From Nocardiopsis sp. NRRL B-16309 (GTDB lineage: Bacteria > Actinomycetota > Actinomycetes > Streptosporangiales > Streptosporangiaceae), in NCBI RefSeq assembly GCF_001279585.1, contig NZ_LGEC01000063.1, positions 1 to 64,000 on the forward strand: a stretch of 64,000 nt of DNA. The letters run 5' to 3'. The position numbers and the translations under genes are program-made. The number at the start of each line of letters is the position of its first letter. The stretch's first letter is position 1. This document shows positions 41,210-49,501 of this stretch, piece after piece. Below the pieces are notes generated by a model that saw only the letters and a list, made by a program, of their open reading frames with translations, searched no databases and was not told where the DNA came from.

Positions 41210-43474
41210 CTACTCCTCCAGGATCTCGTGCACCGAGAACGCCGTGTAGAGCACTCCCAGCAGGTCGTTGCCCGGACCCGGCCGTGTGACGAGACCGACG
41301 CGGCGGCGGTCGTCGGGTTCCTCCGCGTCGTCGGGCAGGGGCTCGGGGTCCACGGTCGTCAGCGCGTGCTCGCCGTTGACCCACATGGACAGTTCCATGA
41401 CCGAGTCGCCCTCCTCGCGCTCCCGCAGGGTGCACGCGAGGGAGACGGTGTTGGTGGGGACGGACTCGACGTCGAAGTCGTAGGCGTCACCGCCCGCCCC
41501 GTCCCCGGACGCGCCGCGCGCCGACTCGTCGAAGAGGGGGTAGGGCTCGTACGCGGGCACTTCGGTGGTCTGGCTGAGGGTGCGGTCCCCCTCGCCCTCG
41601 TGCATGCGGCGGATCTCGGCGCGCTCGCCGTCGTAGCGCAGCAGCGCCTCGTACTGGCTGCGGTACTCCTCGCCTTCGTTGTCCCAGCAGCGCACGCCCA
41701 GCGTCGCCTGCTCGGGTCCCTCGGCCACGTACGCGGTGGTGCTCACCAGCACCCGGTCGGGCAGGGGCTGGTCGCGCTCCAGAGGCACCACCTCGCCACG
41801 GCTGGGGCCGGACTCGGGGTCGAACGCCAGCACGACACCGCTCTGCTCGGCCCAGTAGCCGTCCGACTCCCCGACCTCGAACGTGCCGATGGACCACCCG
41901 GGGTCGGTGGTGAAGTCGGTGTTGTAGATGGAGACGGTGTTCTCCGGAACCGGGGTGTCCCGGCCCAGCCACAGCGCCGTTCCCGCCGCGGCCACCAGGA
42001 CGAGGGCGCCCACGGCGCCGCCGACCGCCATGAGTCTCCTGCGCGCGCCACCGCCGTCGGGCCGGGGCCCGTCGGAGCCCGCGCCGGTCGGCAGGCCAGG
42101 ACCCCCGGGGCCGCCGCCCGGACCGCCGGGCCCGCCCGGACCCGCGTAGGCGGCGAAGCCCGCCTGGCCGTGCGCGGGGGACTGCGCACCGGGCATCCGC
42201 TGGGTCACGGGCGGAGCCGGGTGGCCGCCCGAGGGACCGTAGTGCCCCGGCTGTCCAGGCAACGGTGGGTATCCCGGTTGAGCCTGCTGAGCCTGCTGAG
42301 CCTGCTGAGCCGGTTGAGCGTGCTGAGCCTGCTGGACCGGGCCGCCGTGGTGGCCCGCGTGCGCAGACGCCTGCGGCGGGTACCCGACCTGGCCCCGGCC
42401 CTCCTGGGGGCCCGAGGGCGGTCGGCCCTGGGTGTGCTGCTGGACGTGGGGAACGTGGGGAGCCGGGCCGGGTGCCGCGGCCGGGGGCTCCGCACCTCGC
42501 GACTCCGTACCTGGGGGCTCGGCCGACTCGGACGGCTCCGGCTCCCGGTCGGGCGCCGCCGGCGGGGCACCGGGAACGGCGGCGGAGGACGGCGGCGCCC
42601 ACGAGGTCGTGATGGTGCGGCGCACCTCCGCCTCCACCGGATCCTCCTGGCCGACCAACCGGGCGAGGATCTGCTGGGAGCTCGGGCGCTTCTCCGGATC
42701 CTTGTCCAGCGCGGCGGAGACCAGGTCGAACAGGCTCGGGTCCAGCCCGTCGAGCCGGGGCGGTGCCGAGGAGATGTTGTGCAGCACGGCGGGCACGGTG
42801 TCGGCGTCGAAGGGCGCGCTGCCGGTCCCCGCGAAGGCGACCAGGCAGCCCCAGGCGAAGATGTCGCCCGCGGGGGTGGGCTGACGGCCCATGATGAGCT
42901 CGGGCGCCATGTAGGAGGGCGTGCCCATGAGCTGACTGGAGCGGGTGACCGCGCCCCCGGTGCCGTCCAGGGCACGGGCGATGCCGAAGTCGATGACCTT
43001 CGGTCCGACCGGCGAGAGCAGGACGTTGGCGGGCTTGAGGTCCCGGTGGATCACCCCGGAGCCGTGGATGGCGGTGAGGGCGGCGGCGACGCCCATCGCG
43101 AGGCTCTCCAGCGTGCCCCCGGTCATGGCCCCGTCCGCGCGGACGGCCTCGTCGAGGTTGGGGCCGGGGACGTACTCCGAAACGATGAAGAGGGGGTCGC
43201 CGTCCAGGCGCGCGTCGATCACACCGGCGGTGGAGAAGCGGGCCACGCGGCGGGCGGACTCCACCTCTCGGGCGAAGCGGCGGCGGAAGGCCTCGTCGTC
43301 GGCCAGGTCCGGGTGGATGAGCTTGACGGCGACGGTCCGTTCGGCGGTGTCCTTGGCGAGGTAGACGGTGCCCATGCCGCCGCGACCGAGGCGGCTGACG
43401 ATGCGGTAACCGTCGAGTTCGCGCGGATCCCCCGCGCGCAGGGGCTTGCCGCTCTGGTGGCCGTTCGACGTCAC
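41210..43474 (-). CDS. PknB-type Ser/Thr protein kinase, membrane-anchored
   Basis: This encodes 754 residues from ATG 43474. The kinase domain (about 22-285) is complete: LGRGGMGTVYLA, AVK (Lys51), HRDLKPANVLL (Asp145), DFG (162-164), SYMAPEL and DIFAWGCL. A 180-residue Pro/Gln/Gly-rich linker with an Ala-Gln repeat (QQAQHAQPAQQAQQAQQAQ) follows. A membrane helix lies near 480-500 (AVGGAVGALVLVAAAGTALWL). The extracytoplasmic C-terminal domain of about 240 residues has a concanavalin/DUF1080-like beta pattern (TDFTTDPGWSIGTFEVGESDGYWAEQSG). The external domain would be the sensor. A diverged paralogue lies 97 bases upstream. Confidence 0.93.
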   Translation of the reverse strand: MTSNGHQSGKPLRAGDPRELDGYRIVSRLGRGGMGTVYLAKDTAERTVAVKLIHPDLADDEAFRRRFAREVESARRVARFSTAGVIDARLDGDPLFIVSEYVPGPNLDEAVRADGAMTGGTLESLAMGVAAALTAIHGSGVIHRDLKPANVLLSPVGPKVIDFGIARALDGTGGAVTRSSQLMGTPSYMAPELIMGRQPTPAGDIFAWGCLVAFAGTGSAPFDADTVPAVLHNISSAPPRLDGLDPSLFDLVSAALDKDPEKRPSSQQILARLVGQEDPVEAEVRRTITTSWAPPSSAAVPGAPPAAPDREPEPSESAEPPGTESRGAEPPAAAPGPAPHVPHVQQHTQGRPPSGPQEGRGQVGYPPQASAHAGHHGGPVQQAQHAQPAQQAQQAQQAQPGYPPLPGQPGHYGPSGGHPAPPVTQRMPGAQSPAHGQAGFAAYAGPGGPGGPGGGPGGPGLPTGAGSDGPRPDGGGARRRLMAVGGAVGALVLVAAAGTALWLGRDTPVPENTVSIYNTDFTTDPGWSIGTFEVGESDGYWAEQSGVVLAFDPESGPSRGEVVPLERDQPLPDRVLVSTTAYVAEGPEQATLGVRCWDNEGEEYRSQYEALLRYDGERAEIRRMHEGEGDRTLSQTTEVPAYEPYPLFDESARGASGDGAGGDAYDFDVESVPTNTVSLACTLREREEGDSVMELSMWVNGEHALTTVDPEPLPDDAEEPDDRRRVGLVTRPGPGNDLLGVLYTAFSVHEILEE

Positions 43475-43571
43475 AGGTGGGGTCCCTCGTATGGATCGGG
43501 TGATGCGCGGCTAACAGCGTATCCAGGCCGACACGCCGTCTCGCTTCTGGGCTGGTGGGGGCGTTCGGGGG

Positions 43572-45227
43572 TCAGCCGGTCACGGTCTCGTGCGGGACGG
43601 AGACCTCGGAGGGGCCTCCGGCGTTGTGGCGGACGGGCCCGGTGTCCGTCACGTGGCCGGGCGGGCGGACGCCGTCCGCGTCGGCGGCCCCGGTCCGCGG
43701 CTCCTCGCCGCCCGCACGGTCGAACAGGCCGAGGGCCAGTGCCGCGATCAGCAGGAGGGCCGCGACCAGGAGGAGCGCCGCGGCCCCGGCGACGCCGACC
43801 ACGAGCAGACGGCGGCGCCGGCGGGCCGGGGAGTCCGGGTCCGAGCCGCCTCGGGGTGAAGAACCCGAGTCCGAGCCGCCTCGGGGCGGGGAGATCTCCG
43901 GGGGCGCCGGGCCGTGCGGGGGCGTCGCGTGAGCGGAGGATCCCGCGCCGTTCCGGGCGCGCGAGGCTTCCGGCGTACTCGGGGCGGCCGGGGTCGTGAG
44001 AGGAACCGGGGTCGCGGGAGTCCCCGCCGACACACGCCCTAGCTGTGCGAAGTCGCCCGCCGGGGCGTCCTCCGGCGCGGTTTCCTTCGGGTCGGCTTCC
44101 GGTTCAGGGCCGTCCGACACGGCATCCTCCGGCTCCGGAACCTCCGGCCCGGATCTCTCCGGACCAGGTTCCTCTGGCCAGGGGCTCTGCGATCCGGCTT
44201 CCTCCGGCCCGGTTTCCGCTGGCCCCGGGACTTCCGCCTGCGCTTCTTCCGGCCTCGCTTCCTTTGCTCTGGGGCCTCCCGAACCGGCTTCCTCCGGCCC
44301 GGCTTCCACTGACCCGCGGCCCCGCGCCTCCGGGCCCGTATCGCTCCCGGGACCGGCCCCGGGCCAGGAGAGGCCGATCGCACGGGCGACGTCCGACTCC
44401 GCTGCGTCCACCAGGCCGACGAGCCCGTCCACGAGCTCCTGGGAGGTGGGACGGGACCGCGGGTCCTTACCGAGCGCGGCGACGACCGCCTCGCGCAGTG
44501 TCGGATCCAGGCCGTCGAGCCGGGGCGCGGTGCTGGAGATGTTGTGCAGGACCCCGGGCACGGTGGCGGCGTCGAAGGGCGCGCCGCCGGTCCCGGCGAA
44601 GGCGACGAGGCAGCCCCAGGAGAAGACGTCGCCCGCCGGGGCCGGCGGCTGGCCCGCGATGAGCTCCGGCGCCATGTAGGAAGGTGTGCCGACCAACCGG
44701 CGGGACCGGGCGGCCCCGTCCCCGGCGCCGTCCATGGCACGGGCGATGCCGAAGTCGACCACCTTCGGTCCCGCGGGCGAGAGCAGCATGTTCGAGGGCG
44801 TGAGGTCGCCGTGGACGGTGCCCGAGCGGTGCACGGCCGCGAGCGCCGCGGCCACGCCCAGGGCCACCGAACCCAGGACACCGTCGCTCATGGGGCCGTC
44901 CGCGCGCACGGCCGCGGACAGGGTCGGCCCGGGCACGTACTCGGAGGCGACGTAGAGCACCTCGCCCTCCCACCGGGCGTCGACCACGGCCGCGACGGAG
45001 GCGCAGGCCACACGGCGCGCGGACGCCACCTCACGGGCGAAGCGCGCGCGGAAGGACCCGTCCTCGGCGAGGGCGGGGTGGATCAGCCTCAGCGCCACAC
45101 GGGTGCCCGTGGGGGACTCGGCGAGGTGGACGGTGCCCATGCCGCCTCGGCCGAGGCGGCCCAGGACGCGGTACCCGTCCACGTCGCGGGAGTCACCCGG
45201 TCGCGGGGGTCCGGAGCTGTTCGACAT
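43572..45227 (-). CDS. PknB-like protein, probable pseudokinase
   Basis: This encodes 551 residues from ATG 45227. The fold matches the downstream kinase (LGRGGMGTVHLA, DFGIARAMDG, SYMAPEL, DVFSWGCLVAFAGTG). However, the ATP-anchoring Lys is Arg47 (VALRLIHP) and the catalytic loop is HGDLTPSNMLL instead of HRDLKPANVLL, losing Arg and Lys while keeping Asp141. A long Pro/Glu/Ser region (about 290-440), a basic stop and a membrane helix (LLVVGVAGAAALLLVAALLLIAALALGLF) follow, with only a short external tail. It is likely weak or inactive, acting as a regulator or scaffold for the adjacent kinase, from which it arose by duplication. Confidence 0.88.
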   Translation of the reverse strand: MSNSSGPPRPGDSRDVDGYRVLGRLGRGGMGTVHLAESPTGTRVALRLIHPALAEDGSFRARFAREVASARRVACASVAAVVDARWEGEVLYVASEYVPGPTLSAAVRADGPMSDGVLGSVALGVAAALAAVHRSGTVHGDLTPSNMLLSPAGPKVVDFGIARAMDGAGDGAARSRRLVGTPSYMAPELIAGQPPAPAGDVFSWGCLVAFAGTGGAPFDAATVPGVLHNISSTAPRLDGLDPTLREAVVAALGKDPRSRPTSQELVDGLVGLVDAAESDVARAIGLSWPGAGPGSDTGPEARGRGSVEAGPEEAGSGGPRAKEARPEEAQAEVPGPAETGPEEAGSQSPWPEEPGPERSGPEVPEPEDAVSDGPEPEADPKETAPEDAPAGDFAQLGRVSAGTPATPVPLTTPAAPSTPEASRARNGAGSSAHATPPHGPAPPEISPPRGGSDSGSSPRGGSDPDSPARRRRRLLVVGVAGAAALLLVAALLLIAALALGLFDRAGGEEPRTGAADADGVRPPGHVTDTGPVRHNAGGPSEVSVPHETVTG

Positions 45228-45375
45228 CTGGGTGGGGGCCTCGCAGGTCGTGGGGTGCGGCCCAGCGTACTGACCGAGGAGGGCGCAGGGGCGGGGGGAA
45301 GGCCGCGGGCGGATCACCAGAGGTGATGCCGCGTGTGCGGAAACGGTTCCAAGCGCACCCTGATTTCGCTAGTGT

Positions 45376-45391
45376 TAGAACACATGTTCGA
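45376..45391 (+). promoter_or_regulatory. LexA (SOS) box
   Basis: tagaacacatgttcga matches the actinobacterial SOS box TCGAAC-N4-GTTCGA at 11 of 12 defined positions (A for C at the second). A TAGTGT hexamer immediately 5' could be the -10, placing the box over the transcription start of the following gene. Confidence 0.7.
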
Positions 45392-45482
45392 ACGCTGCGG
45401 CGAACTTCCCCACGAGCAGTGTCCCGGCGGCGTGCGCCGGATGCGGGAGTCGGTCGGTGTCGAGGGGAAGCGGGGAAGCGTC

Positions 45483-45752
45483 GTGGGACGGTACTACGGG
45501 GCGACGGTCTCGGTCGTGGAGGACCAGGGGCGTCCGCTCCGCTTCACGTGGAACGGCAGGGTGTACGGCGTGCGCCGGATCATCGACCACTGGGTCACCC
45601 TGCGGATGGACTGGACCCCGACGGTCGAGCCCCAGGTGCCCGAGCGCCGGCACTGGCGGGTGGAGGCGGGCGCTCTGGAGGCGCAGGGCGTGTACGAACT
45701 CCTGCACGACACCGTGTCCGACCAGTGGCTGCTCTCCCGGGTGTGGGACTGA
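45483..45752 (+). CDS. DUF6504-family protein
   Basis: This encodes 89 residues from GTG 45483 (GGGGAAG at 45472-45478); ATG 45441 is also in frame. The sequence pattern YYGATVSVVEDQGRPLRFTWNGRVYGVRRIIDHWV ... HWRVEAGALEAQGVYELLHDTVSDQWLLSRVWD matches DUF6504, a small beta-rich family that in actinobacteria often accompanies the ImuB/DnaE2 mutagenesis genes. The LexA box upstream fits an SOS role. No polymerase gene is in the window. Confidence 0.8.
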   Translation: MGRYYGATVSVVEDQGRPLRFTWNGRVYGVRRIIDHWVTLRMDWTPTVEPQVPERRHWRVEAGALEAQGVYELLHDTVSDQWLLSRVWD

Positions 45753-45758
45753 GCCGCC

Positions 45759-46334
45759 TCAGAGGAGGTCGGCGGGCAGCAGGCTGTAGACCGCCAGGTG
45801 GGTGCGGCCCTCGTGCAGCGGCATGGCGTTGCGTTCGACGCCCTCGGGGGAGAAACCGGCCCGGACGGCCACGCGGCGCGACGCCGTGTTGCCGACCGCG
45901 GCCTTCAACTCCACGCGCTGGAAGCCCTGGTCGACGGCCCAGCGGGAGACGGCCACGGCCGCCTCGGTCGCGTATCCCAGGCCCCGCGCCCAGGGCGAGA
46001 CGGCGTAGCCGATCTCGGTGATCATCGCGGGCCACTGCGTGCGCAGCAGACCGAAGGCGCCCACCAGACGGCCGGAACCCTTCTCGACGGCCGCCCACTG
46101 CTGCCCGTCACCGCTCGTGCGCAGCGCGGGCGCGGCCTCACGGCACCAGTGCTCGGCGATCTCGCGGGTGTAGGGGACGCCCGGAGCGGGGATCGGGACC
46201 CATCTCTGCACCGCCGGGTCGGAGTAGGTACGGAAGACGTCGTCGATGTCGGCCTCGACGAAGGCGCGCAGCCGCAGTCGCTCCGTTTCCAGGATCACGG
46301 ACGGCATCATCGGTCTGGTCTGGGTGTCGGTCAC
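45759..46334 (-). CDS. GNAT acetyltransferase, RimJ/RimL type
   Basis: This encodes 191 residues from ATG 46334. N-terminal ETERLRLRAFVEADIDDVFRTYSDP and the acetyl-CoA motif EIGYAVSPWARGLGYATEAAVAVSRWAVDQGFQRVELKAAVGNTASRRVAVRAGF are typical of N-terminal alanine/aminoacyl acetyltransferases of this subfamily. The substrate is unknown. It converges on the DUF6504 gene with only six bases between the stops. Confidence 0.92.
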   Translation of the reverse strand: MTDTQTRPMMPSVILETERLRLRAFVEADIDDVFRTYSDPAVQRWVPIPAPGVPYTREIAEHWCREAAPALRTSGDGQQWAAVEKGSGRLVGAFGLLRTQWPAMITEIGYAVSPWARGLGYATEAAVAVSRWAVDQGFQRVELKAAVGNTASRRVAVRAGFSPEGVERNAMPLHEGRTHLAVYSLLPADLL

Positions 46335-46623
46335 GCTGGCGGTCTCCCGGAACGGCGGTGGGCTGCGCTCACGATACGCGGGCCGGCCCCGTGACCTGGC
46401 ACGGGGCGGTCCGCCCCGGGCGGAGCCGCGGACCGGCCCTCCACCCGCGCATCCCCCGAGGCGCCCTGACCGGACGTCTTCGGAATGCCACCGGGCGCCC
46501 CCTCGGACGCCTCCAGCATGCTCCCGGGCGGGTCCGGGCGGGTCCGGTGTCTCCTGGCCTCTCCGGCTTCCCCGGGCGGATCCGGACTCCCCGGCGTCCC
46601 CGGCTTCCCCGGGCGGGTCCGGG
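46335..46623. other. GC-rich spacer with short repeats
   Basis: There is no gene. cgggcgggtccgg-type words and ccccggcttccccgggcgg-type units are repeated between 46520 and 46620, so the region may be slippage-prone. Confidence 0.4.
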
Positions 46624-47724
46624 TCAGCCGCGGCGGCGACCGGAGACGCGGTCGCGCACCAGGGTGTCGAACTCGGCGGCGAAGGCGTTGCCCGGGCACT
46701 CCGTGGCCAGCCAGTCGCGGTGCCGGGACAGGGTCTCGCCCGGAGTCCGGGCGCCGGTGTCGGGGTTGACGTAGGTGATCTCCGCCGCCGGGTCGAGGCT
46801 GGTCACCGCGCACAGCACGCGCAGCACCGCGACGAGCGAGTTCAGCGCCGCCCGCGTCGGGAGTTCGTCGGTGAAGTCGCCCAGCAGGCACACGCCCACG
46901 TTGGCGTGGTTGTACCCGTACACGTGCCCGGCCGTCACCGAACGCGCGTCGCCGGGCCGCGGTCGGCCCGCGAAGACGGGCACGTCGTCCTCGCCGGAGT
47001 GGCGGCCCTCGTAGACCACCCCGTCCGGGTCGATGAGGACGTGGTAGCCGATGTCGCCCCAGCCGAGTTCGGCGGCGTGGTAGCGGTACACGCCGCGTAC
47101 GTCGGCCGCGTGGTCGCCCGTGGTCGCCATGGCCGTGTGGTGCACGGTCAACAGCTGTGTCCGGTGGAAGACGGGCGCCCACAGGTCGTTGCCGTCCTCG
47201 TCGAAACGCAGGGACTCGTCCGCGCCCCAGCCCGCCCGGGTTCGGAACCGTACCGGGCCGGGGGAACGGCGTGCGCGCCCGTCGTCGGCGTCGGCGGCCA
47301 GGGTCGCCCGCTCGGGCCCGCCGAAGCGCAGCTCCTCACCGTCGCGCAGGTTCAGGGCCGCGGTTCGGGCGTCGCCGCCGACCTCGTACCCGGTCGCGCC
47401 CCGCGGCGCGCGCACGAGGGCGGAGGCGGTCGGCTCGCGGTCGTCGCGGCCCCCGGTGTGCAGGTCGAGCGGTTGCCAGGGGCCGAGGCCGTCGGCGGTC
47501 TCGAACCGGATCGCGCCCGCGGGCGCGCCCGCCGCACGGGCCACCGCCACCAGGTCGAAGCGCCGGTCGGGGCGGACGACACCGCCGGTGGACGCCGGTT
47601 CTGACAGGACGCGGGGCACCGCGCGGTCGTCGGCCGCGGCCGACGGGGGAGAGGTGACCGGGACGGCCACGGCGGTCAGTCCGGCGGCCGTGGTGGCTCC
47701 GGTGAGGAAGGCGCGTCGTCGCAT
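46624..47724 (-). CDS. Tat-exported N-acetylmuramoyl-L-alanine amidase (PGRP/amidase_2)
   Basis: This encodes 366 residues from ATG 47724 (caggagtcact before it). The twin-arginine signal RRRAFLTGATTAAGLTAVAV is followed by an N-terminal beta domain of about 130 residues. The peptidoglycan-recognition amidase domain follows: RAGWGADE, LLTVHHTAM (zinc His), GDIGYHVLIDPDGVVYEGR, VGVCLLGDF, and the C-terminal HRDWLATECPGNAF with the remaining zinc ligands His and Cys. It cleaves the bond between muramic acid and the stem peptide. It is monocistronic; the upstream region contains an unusual 86-89-bp tandem repeat. Confidence 0.93.
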   Translation of the reverse strand: MRRRAFLTGATTAAGLTAVAVPVTSPPSAAADDRAVPRVLSEPASTGGVVRPDRRFDLVAVARAAGAPAGAIRFETADGLGPWQPLDLHTGGRDDREPTASALVRAPRGATGYEVGGDARTAALNLRDGEELRFGGPERATLAADADDGRARRSPGPVRFRTRAGWGADESLRFDEDGNDLWAPVFHRTQLLTVHHTAMATTGDHAADVRGVYRYHAAELGWGDIGYHVLIDPDGVVYEGRHSGEDDVPVFAGRPRPGDARSVTAGHVYGYNHANVGVCLLGDFTDELPTRAALNSLVAVLRVLCAVTSLDPAAEITYVNPDTGARTPGETLSRHRDWLATECPGNAFAAEFDTLVRDRVSGRRRG

Positions 47725-47829
47725 AGTGACTCCTGTGGTCGTGGCCGGGAGCGGGCCGCCGCGGCGGGAGGCGTCGCCAGACTGCCACAGGCCGATGACG
47801 TTCGGTAGCCCCCTGTCGGCGGGTGTGGC

Positions 47830-48095
47830 GCGTCGTCCACGGGAGGGCGGTGCCGTTGCGCCGAGGCGCCGCGAGCCGTCGCTCCTGCCTGATCTGCGTA
47901 CACGTGTGGGGGCGCGGCGCATGGTCCACGGGAGGGGCGGTTCAGTTACGCAGAGGCGCCGTCCCGCCCGACCTGACGTGTGTACTCGTGTGGGTGGCTG
48001 CGGCGCGTCGTCCACGGGAGGGCGGTGCCGTTGCGTCGAGGTGTCGAGACGCCGTCCTGCCCGACCTGACCTGTGTACTCGTGTGGGCGGCGTGC
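47830..48095 (+). repeat. Three imperfect tandem repeats of 86-89 bp
   Basis: Units are anchored by gtccacgggag at 47835, 47924 and 48010, each followed by gcggt/cggtt, a gaggcgcc-like word, a cctgacctg-like word and tactcgtgtggg. They lie between the divergent amidase and cobC genes and encode nothing obvious. The rest of 47725-48149 is otherwise featureless. Confidence 0.75.
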
Positions 48096-48149
48096 GGCCT
48101 CCGGTACGTCATCGGCTAGTGTGCCCTCGTTTCGAGGGGGAGTGTGGAC

Positions 48150-49169
48150 ATGGCCTACGACCTGCGGCATCACGGTGACGCCGAGACCGGCGACGGACTG
48201 CTGGACTTCGCCGTGAACGTGCGCGGCGCCGCGCCTCCGGCGTGGCTGGGGCGCCGCCTCGCCGACTCCCTGGCGCACCTGGGCGCCTATCCGGACCAGG
48301 GCGCGGCCCGGGCCGCGGTCGCCCGCCGCCACGGTCGGGACGCCGACGACGTGCTGCTCACCGCGGGCGCCGCCGAGGCCTTCGTGCTGCTGGCGCGTGC
48401 CCTCACTCCGGTCCGGGCGGTGGTCGTGCACCCCCAGTTCACCGAACCCGAGGCCGCCCTGCGCGCCGCCGGGCACACCGTGGACCGGGTCGTGCTCGGC
48501 CCCGACTTCACCCTCGACCCGGCCCTGGTCCCCGAAGACGCCGACCTGGTCGTCCTGGGCAACCCCACCAACCCCACGTCCGTGCTGCACCCGGCCCGCA
48601 CGCTGGCCGCCCTGGCCCGGCCCGGGCGGGTGCTCGTGGTCGACGAGGCCTTCGCCGACTGCGTTCCGGGCGAGCCCGAATCCCTGGCCGGGCGCCATGA
48701 CCTGCCTGGGCTGGTGGTGGTCCGCAGCCTCACCAAGACCTGGTCGCTGGCGGGCCTGCGCGCCGGATACCTGCTCGCCGAACCCGGGCTGGTCGAGCGC
48801 CTGGCCGCTGCCCAGCCCCTGTGGCCGGTCTCCTCCCCGGCGCTGGCCGCGATCGAGGCGTGCTGCTCCCCCCGGGCGGTCGCCGAGGCCGACGTCTGGG
48901 CGGTGCGGCTGGAGGAGCGGCGCGCGGACCTGGCCGACGTGCTCAGGGCTTCGGGACTGTTCGTGCTCCCCGGAGCACGGGCGTCGTTCCTCCTGGTCAG
49001 GGCGCCCGGAGCGGATCTGTTGCGCGAGCGGTTGCGCGAGCGCGGCGTGGCCGTCCGGCGGGGCGACACCTTCCCCGGACTGGGGCGGGAATGGCTCAGG
49101 GTGGCCGTCCGGGAACCGAGTACCCACCGCGTGCTGGGGCGAACTCTGGCACAGTTGGTGGTGACTTGA
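48150..49169 (+). CDS. cobC: CobC-type PLP-dependent aminotransferase of cobalamin synthesis
   Basis: This encodes 339 residues from ATG 48150, preferred over GTG 48144 because gaggggg at 48134-48140 is properly spaced from it. It is a fold-type I aminotransferase: YPDQGAARAAVARRHG, LTAGAAEAFVLLARAL, VLGNPTNPTSVLHP, VLVVDEAFADCVPGEPESLAG and the PLP-lysine region SLTKTWSLAGLRAGYLLAEPG. Similar enzymes decarboxylate threonine phosphate to aminopropanol phosphate, the arm attached by CobD (33422). The BluB-CobT gene follows in the same direction after 332 bases. Confidence 0.92.
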   Translation: MAYDLRHHGDAETGDGLLDFAVNVRGAAPPAWLGRRLADSLAHLGAYPDQGAARAAVARRHGRDADDVLLTAGAAEAFVLLARALTPVRAVVVHPQFTEPEAALRAAGHTVDRVVLGPDFTLDPALVPEDADLVVLGNPTNPTSVLHPARTLAALARPGRVLVVDEAFADCVPGEPESLAGRHDLPGLVVVRSLTKTWSLAGLRAGYLLAEPGLVERLAAAQPLWPVSSPALAAIEACCSPRAVAEADVWAVRLEERRADLADVLRASGLFVLPGARASFLLVRAPGADLLRERLRERGVAVRRGDTFPGLGREWLRVAVREPSTHRVLGRTLAQLVVT

Positions 49170-49501
49170 GGCGCTCGGGGACCGTGTCGTCCGGGGTCCG
49201 GGGGGACCCGTGCGGACGGGACGAATACCGCACACTACGCTTAACGGTCTCTATGCGGAGCAAGTGGACCAGAGTGTAAGGGCGGTGACGGATGACGGGC
49301 GGAAGCATCCGGTGCGGCTGTCGCGGGGCCGAGGACGTTCCTCCGCCGCGCGGGCGTCGTCCGCGTCACGCGGCGGGGGCCCTCATGGTTCGGCTGGTGG
49401 CCGATGAGGCGGCGGGAGCCGTGCCGGGGCGCCGCGCAGCAGGGTGAGTATCCGCCGAAGACGCCCTCAGGGCAGCCGACACACCTCCACGGGGAGCGAT
49501 C
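49170..49501. other. Intergenic region between cobC and bluB-cobT
   Basis: There is no gene. It is moderately A/T-enriched around 49215-49280 and probably carries the promoter for the fusion gene; the ribosome site is cggggag at 49490-49496. Confidence 0.5.

Noticed and set aside
41180..43999. Very long open frame (939 codons) on the plus strand
   Set aside because: It is antisense to the two kinase genes, Arg/Gly/Leu-rich without domains, and an expected by-product of GC-rich codon bias.
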